The translations under genes and the position numbers were made by a program. Shown here piece by piece: positions 58,771 to 64,000 of a stretch of DNA of 64,000 nucleotides; position 1 is the stretch's first letter, and every line of letters begins with the position of its first letter. Source of the stretch: Prunus persica (taxonomy: Eukaryota; Streptophyta; Magnoliopsida; Rosales; Rosaceae). The stretch spans positions 5,325,083-5,389,082 of the forward strand of contig NC_034011.1 in the NCBI RefSeq assembly GCF_000346465.2. The letters run 5' to 3'. The notes below the pieces were generated by a model, which worked only from the letters and a program-made list of their open reading frames with translations, was not told the origin of the DNA and searched no databases.

Positions 58771-61700
58771 TCATTCAATCCATATATCTTCACACCCATC
58801 TCGAATATTTTGACCGCCTAACTCACCTACCAGTTCATCAAATGTGTCAACATTTGGCATCCCTCTAGTAAATGGCTCACACTCAATTATCACATCACCT
58901 AATACTTCATCACCAATAACATCATTATATTCTCTACTAGGCATTGATAACACTACCGACCAACCACGATGCATCGGGTCGTCAACAAAAAATATTTGTT
59001 TGACTTGAGAAGCCAAAACAAATTGGTCATTCCTATGTCCAATTTTACTCAAATCTACAAGGGTAAATCCAAGTTCGTCGACTACAAGACCAGAACTATC
59101 TATCCAATCACACCTAAAGACTGGGATTGTAAACTTTTGGTAGTCAAGGTCCCAAATTTCTTGAATGACACCATAGAAACCCATATTTGAGAGAATTGGG
59201 TTTTTATCCTTGGCACTAGCAACTTGCATGGTATGTGCAAGTAAATAAACTCCACTATTTTGAGTTGTCCGCACATCATCTTGTGCCTTGATATTGAATT
59301 TAATACCTTTAATAAGATAGCTCCTATATAATGGCACTGACATGTTTGGACCAGCTGCTAGCCACCTTAAATTTTCTGATACGCCATGATTGTCTTCCTC
59401 AACTTCACTTTGAACCTGCAAATTAATCATATCTTAATTCATCCTAACATATAAATAAGAAGAAAATTAAAAGAGAAATACGTTATTCAACAACATATAC
59501 CTTGAAGCGTAGCCATTGAATGAAAGTGCTATTGTGCTTATCCTGCAGCCACTTTGTTCTCTTTCTAAATTTTGGATAAGCAGTCTTGATGTGGATCATA
59601 TGTTGCCTACATGACACGAAAAATTCAAGCATTACGGTCCCAAATATATAAGATAAACATAAGAAATAATTTTAAATGGAAACTTAAAGAATAAAACTCA
59701 TACGTACTCGATATAAGGTAGGACTTCCTCCGTATTCTCCAAGACATATAGATGTGCTTGATTCAACAGGTCCTGATCAACTACGCTCACTGTGCAACCT
59801 GATAATGGCTTTGAAACTCCCATCTTTTGGCTTGAAGGCACTCCAACTGTACTAACATCAGATAAATGCTGAGTACAAAACTCTACCGCTTCTTCAGCTA
59901 TATACCGCTCAGCAATGCAACCTTCGGGACGAGTACGATTCTGAACATACCCCTTCAGCACTTTCATATATCTTTCAAACGGATACATCCACCTAAAATA
60001 TACTGGCCCACATAGACGAACTTCTCTGACAAGATGTACTACTAGATGAACCATGATATCAAAGAATGAAGGGGGAAAGTACTTCTCAAGCAAACACAGA
60101 GTAACTACTACATCTTCTTCCAACTTATCTAGCTTGGAAACATCAACAGTCTTTGCACATATAGCATTGAAGAAGAAGCACAAACGAGTTATTGCATACC
60201 TTGCAGGCTTCTCCAAAACAGAACGAATTGCCACAGGGAGCAATTGTTGCATTAAGGTATGACAATCATGTGATTTAAGGCCAAGAAGTCTTGAATCTTG
60301 TACAGATACAAGATTTTTAATATTTGAAGAATAACCTTCAGGGACCTTCATACCATAGAAAGAATTGCAAACCTCTCTCTTCTCTGCTCTTGACAAATTC
60401 CAAGGCCCAGGAGGCAAACGAGTACGTCTTTCTCCATACTCGGGTTGCAAATCAGTTTTGACCCCCATGTTCAATAAATCTAATCGAGCAGCAATCCCAT
60501 CTTTATTTTTTCCAGGGATCTCCAGCAATGTACCAATGATACTATCGCAAACATTCTTCTCAATGTGTATAACATCTAGGGCATGCCTCACAGGAAGGTA
60601 TTTCCAATACTCGAGATCAAAGAATATTGATTTCTTCTTCCAACAAACTCTGTCACCATTTTCAACCATATGCAGCACTTCTTCTCCGGTTAATGGCTCT
60701 GGAGGTATGCCATATTCAGGTTTCCCATTAAAAGCTGCACGTTGCCTCCTATATGGATGATTGATTGGTAACCATTTTCTATGCCCAATGTAACAAATTT
60801 TGTGGCCATTTTTCAACCTGTGACTAGGTGTATCATCGCCGCATATTGGACAAGCTTTATATCCTTTAACAACACAACCAGATAAGTTTCCATAGGCGGG
60901 GAAATCATTAATTGTCCACATTAATGCAGCTCTGAGTGTAAAGTATTCTCCATTATGTGCATCATACACTCCTCTAATCCCAACCCACAAGGATTTTAAA
61001 TCATCAATCAAAGGCTCCAAGTAGACGTCTATATCATTTCCGGGTTGTTTAGGACCGGAAATCAATAAGGTTAACATCATGAACTTTCGTTTCATGCACA
61101 GCCATGGAGGGAGATTATATGTAACTAAGATAACCGGCCAACAACTATATCTGCTACTTAGAGAACTGTGGGGATTGAATCCATCAGATGAAAGAGCCAA
61201 TCTCAAGTTTCTCGGCTCATTACCAAACTCAGGCCATTTATCATCAAGAAGTTTCCAAGACGGGGAATCCGCCGGATGAGACATCTGACCGTCAATTGAT
61301 TTTCTAGCAACATGCCACCAAGTCAAACTCTTAGCTGTCTCATGTGATTGAAACATCCTTTTAAACCTTGGAATTGGGGGAAAATACCACACCACCTTCG
61401 CTGGCACACCCTCTTTCAAGATTGCATCTTTGCCTTCCTTCCACCTTGAGATACCACAAGTAGGACAATTAGTTGAATCCTCATACTCCTTCCTATACAA
61501 GATGCAATCATTGGGGCATGCGTGCATTTTCTCATAACTCAGCCCCAATGCACACAAAGTCTTTTTAGCCTCATACATGGAGGTTGGTATTGTATTTCCT
61601 TCTGGAAGCAAATCGCCTTGAAGTATCAATAATTCTGTAAAACAGACATCACTCATCCCATGTTTTGCCTTCAAATTATACAACTTCACTAATGCCGATA

Positions 61701-62121
61701 ACTTCGTGTACTTTCTACAACCAGGGTACACTGGTTGATCTCCATCCCCAATCACATTGGCAAACTCATACGGATCCGAACCAAAATCACCAAAATCATT
61801 ATCATCCATATCAATTTCTTCAGACACAAAACTGTACCTACTATGGCCATCATCTTCTTCAACATTTCTGCTAGCATTAGTAGTTGCTTCCCAAGGTTCT
61901 CCGTGAAATGTCCAATTCTTATAGCTTTGGTCAATTCCATTAAAGTATAAGTGATCCCTTATAATTCCAACCCCAAACAACTTCAAATTAACACATTTAA
62001 CACATGGACAACGGATATGTGTTGTAGTTAGAAGATTTTCTACAGCAAAGTTCAAAAATGCTTCCACCCCAAACTCATATGCCTTCGATCTTCTATCCGA
62101 GTGCATCCATGACTTATCCAT
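58771..62121 (-). CDS. CACTA transposase (TNP2/TNPD type), 3 exons, apparently intact
   Basis: The model is complement(join(58771..59415, 59501..59606, 59708..62121)), about 1054 residues with matched phases. The first donor is GA|GTACGT, giving ...YIE-QHMIHIK across the junction. Using the later GT would run into a stop. The N-terminus (MDKSWMHSDRRS to about residue 85, with C-x-C-x2-C) is the transposase-associated zinc-binding domain. The middle carries the Transposase_21 (TNP2) region, including 'CPNDCILYRKEYEDSTNCPTC', 'WLPINHPYRR' and 'DVIHIEKNVCDSIIGTLL'. A DUF4218-like domain follows ('SHDCHTLMQQLLPVAIR', 'GPVYFRWMYPFERYMKVLKG'). Exon 3 contains a DUF4216-like domain ('FKCDWID'-type: here 'VFRCDWIDSSGLVVDELG'). 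It cuts and mobilises elements with CACTA ends. The ATG at 62121 was chosen because the in-frame codons upstream include only a GTG. Confidence 0.9.
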
Positions 62122-62447
62122 CTCCGACACTATAACCTATTATCTATAATAAAGTGAAAATACAGGCAATGACCATCACTATAGCAGATTATACAATGAT
62201 CTAATCGCAAGTAATACACAACAGAGACGACGGGTTTTAAACAAAAACAGACGTATTTGGCATATATAGACGACGGATTTTCAACAGACGTCGTCTATTA
62301 TAAGTAATACAAACGACGGTTTATGAAAAAACCGTAACCAACATATACATGAAACCAAGCATGAAAACAATAAATCCAATCGTCGTCGTATGCCTTAAAA
62401 GACAAAATTAAATTCATTCCCAATTCAACATAACAGATAATGTAATC

Positions 62448-62679
62448 CATGAACCCATTAAACAGAAAATCCATGAACCCATATCTATAAGCATTGGTGC
62501 ACTTTGCACCTTCTCCAGAGCGGAAAATGACAAGGTCAAATAAAGGTGTCCTTTTGCTGGAAATCATTTGGAAGTTGGTGATGTGTCTTTTTGTGTTGAT
62601 TTCCAGCAAAAGTACACCTTTATTTGATCTTGTCATGAACCCATTAAACAGAAAATCCATGAACCCATACCTATAAGCA
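62448..62679. repeat. 46-bp direct repeats flanking a hairpin
   Basis: 62448-62493 and 62634-62679 are near-identical ('catgaacccattaaacagaa' onward). Between them is the hairpin at 62527-62636. Confidence 0.9.
62527..62636. other. Near-perfect hairpin (40-bp arms, 30-nt loop) upstream of the transposase
   Basis: Arm 1 (62527-62566) and arm 2 (62597-62636) pair over 40 bp. There is one G-U wobble and one mismatch on the + strand. The size and loop resemble a small-RNA precursor, but no expression evidence is available from sequence. Confidence 0.7.
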
Positions 62680-62939
62680 CATTATTAACAGATCGCAAAG
62701 CATATACCTAAAACCCTTTAACAAAACAACCTAATATCATTCAATGAATTTACAAGGGGAAGATAGGGTTTGTACTTACAGGTTGGACGAGCTCACAGAT
62801 TCGACGAGCCTGGAGAGTGCAACTTTTAATTAGAGCAGAAGTGAGAGAGCGAAATGTTATGTCGCGTGAAATCTGAAATTTTAGGTTTCAGGGATCAAAG
62901 TATAAGACTAAGAGCCAAATCTAAAAAAATTTAGGTCGA

Positions 62940-64000
62940 GCGAAAATTTTTAGAGCGCGCGCGTTATAAAACGTCGAAAGAAAAACCAAGGCGAAAGTTC
63001 TACAAGTACCGACGTAAATTTAATATTCCACGACGGAAACTTCATTTTTCGGATTAAGAACGTAAGGCCGTTCATTTTTCGGATTAATTTTAAATTTATT
63101 TTGAATTTTTTATATAACGACGACTGAAAAACCACGTCGGTGTTAAGAAATTAAAGACGTTGTAAATTATATAAACCGACTTACATATTAAAATAACGTC
63201 GTTTAAAGCGTAAACCATGTCGTATGTTTTACTGTACGACGTAAAATATGTATTCCACGACCCAACCACCGTCGTTAAAAATTAATACACTAAACCCATA
63301 AAATTAAATTATACAATTTAAAAAATTAAGTTTATAAAAGGTTTTATGGTTTTAAAGCCTAACATATAACATAGACTACCCAAAAATTATACTTTAAAAA
63401 TAAACCCCAATAAATAACAACACTAATCTCTAAACCCTAGACTCTAAACCCTAAACCATTAAACTAGAAGTGATTTTATGACTCATCAAAACAATTTTGT
63501 TTTGGATGGTCATTTTAAATTTTTGTTATTCAAAATGAATTTTTTCAAGGTTTATGTGGAAGAAAATATATCAATGACTTCATAGGAGTTGACTTTTCAA
63601 TTTTCTGATTTATTTTAAATTTATTTTGAATATTTTGATATAAAAATAATAAAATATTCTTACCATACAACAAACCACGTCGGTGTTAAATAAATTGTAG
63701 ACGTTGTAAATTGTAATAGACTACTAAGTCGTTAAAATGACGTCGTTAAAATGAGAAACCATGGCGGCTATTTAACTATACGACGTAAAATATATATATC
63801 AACGACTTAACCGCTGTCGTTACATAAACGTCGTCGATGATACCCTGAACCCTTAAGAAATTGAAGATGTTGTAAACCATAAACGACTCAATTGTTCAAA
63901 GAACGTCGTCTAACTATATTTTTACGTCGTAATTGTTTAAAACACGAAACAACAAAATACGACGGTTTGTGACTTTATTAGGTCGTTGGAAAAGTATTAC
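62940..64000. repeat. CACTA right subterminal repeat array, continuing past the window
   Basis: Motifs such as ACGTCG, GACGTC and CGTCGT are dense in 62940-63290 and 63675-64000. An AT-rich telomere-like patch ('ctaaaccctagactctaaac', about 63430-63460) lies between. Confidence 0.8.

Larger units (their letters stand above)
57409..64000 (-). mobile_element. CACTA (En/Spm) DNA transposon, right end outside the window
   Basis: CACTACTACAAAAAAG at 57409 is the classic CACTA terminus, next to the triplet AAT. A dense array of short subterminal motifs (CGACGTC, GACGACG, CGTCGT and inversions) covers about 57421-58690 and again about 62220-62380 and 62940-64000. The transposase is on the minus strand, so the element's 5' end is to the right. 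At least 6.6 kb is present. The same motif array still runs at the window edge, which implies the other terminus is close beyond it. Confidence 0.93.

Overview
The window is nuclear DNA of a flowering plant. It is AT-rich, has GT-AG introns, and carries plant-only transposon families: a Cassandra TRIM with a 5S-rRNA-derived LTR, CACTA, Mutator-like and PIF/Harbinger-like elements, and L1-type LINEs. The gene types and repeat flavour suggest a eudicot, possibly Rosaceae/Prunus. That assignment is an impression, not a proof.

Four host genes can be modelled with consistent splice phases. They are a small secreted thionin-like cysteine-rich protein (2810-3253, +), the BRCT protein XRCC1 (4451-7269, + ; 7 coding exons), an unrecognised secreted peptide of 69 residues with eight cysteines (10587-10905, - ; 2 exons), and the giant ribosome-biogenesis HEAT-repeat protein UTP20/DRIM (24929-43840, + ; 31 coding exons, about 2726 residues). 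UTP20 fills almost a third of the window. It has a 5'-truncated LINE in intron 18 and an in-frame 17-residue tandem duplication near its C-terminal end.

The rest is layered transposon DNA. 1-2.5 kb holds two copies of one MITE family in opposite orientation, one interrupted by a LINE-like insertion. 8-15 kb is an intergenic stretch with retroelement-like relics, tandem repeats and short palindromes. 15-19 kb has a palindromic MITE family and, beside it, a 1.8 kb element with terminal inverted repeats of about 155 bp. That element carries a broken threonine deaminase gene fragment and a possible mTERF fragment, which is a Pack-type gene-capture element. 19.7-24.7 kb is a nested block with PIF/Harbinger-like ends enclosing Cassandra, a hairpin MITE and another TIR element. 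44-50 kb has a MULE with a perfect 9-bp target duplication, a copia-like LTR relic and further MITEs. 50.3-57.4 kb has a solo LTR with perfect TSD and, inverted relative to it, a 3' LTR of the same family. Behind that 3' LTR lies an antisense coding remnant that resembles a plant mobile domain.

57.4 kb to the window end is one CACTA element. Its left terminus, a dense subterminal repeat array and an apparently intact transposase of about 1054 residues are present; its right end lies outside the window. An almost perfect 40-bp-arm hairpin lies upstream of the transposase start.

No prokaryotic-style operons, CRISPR arrays, tRNA genes or intact rRNA genes were seen. All function calls come from reading the sequence by eye.
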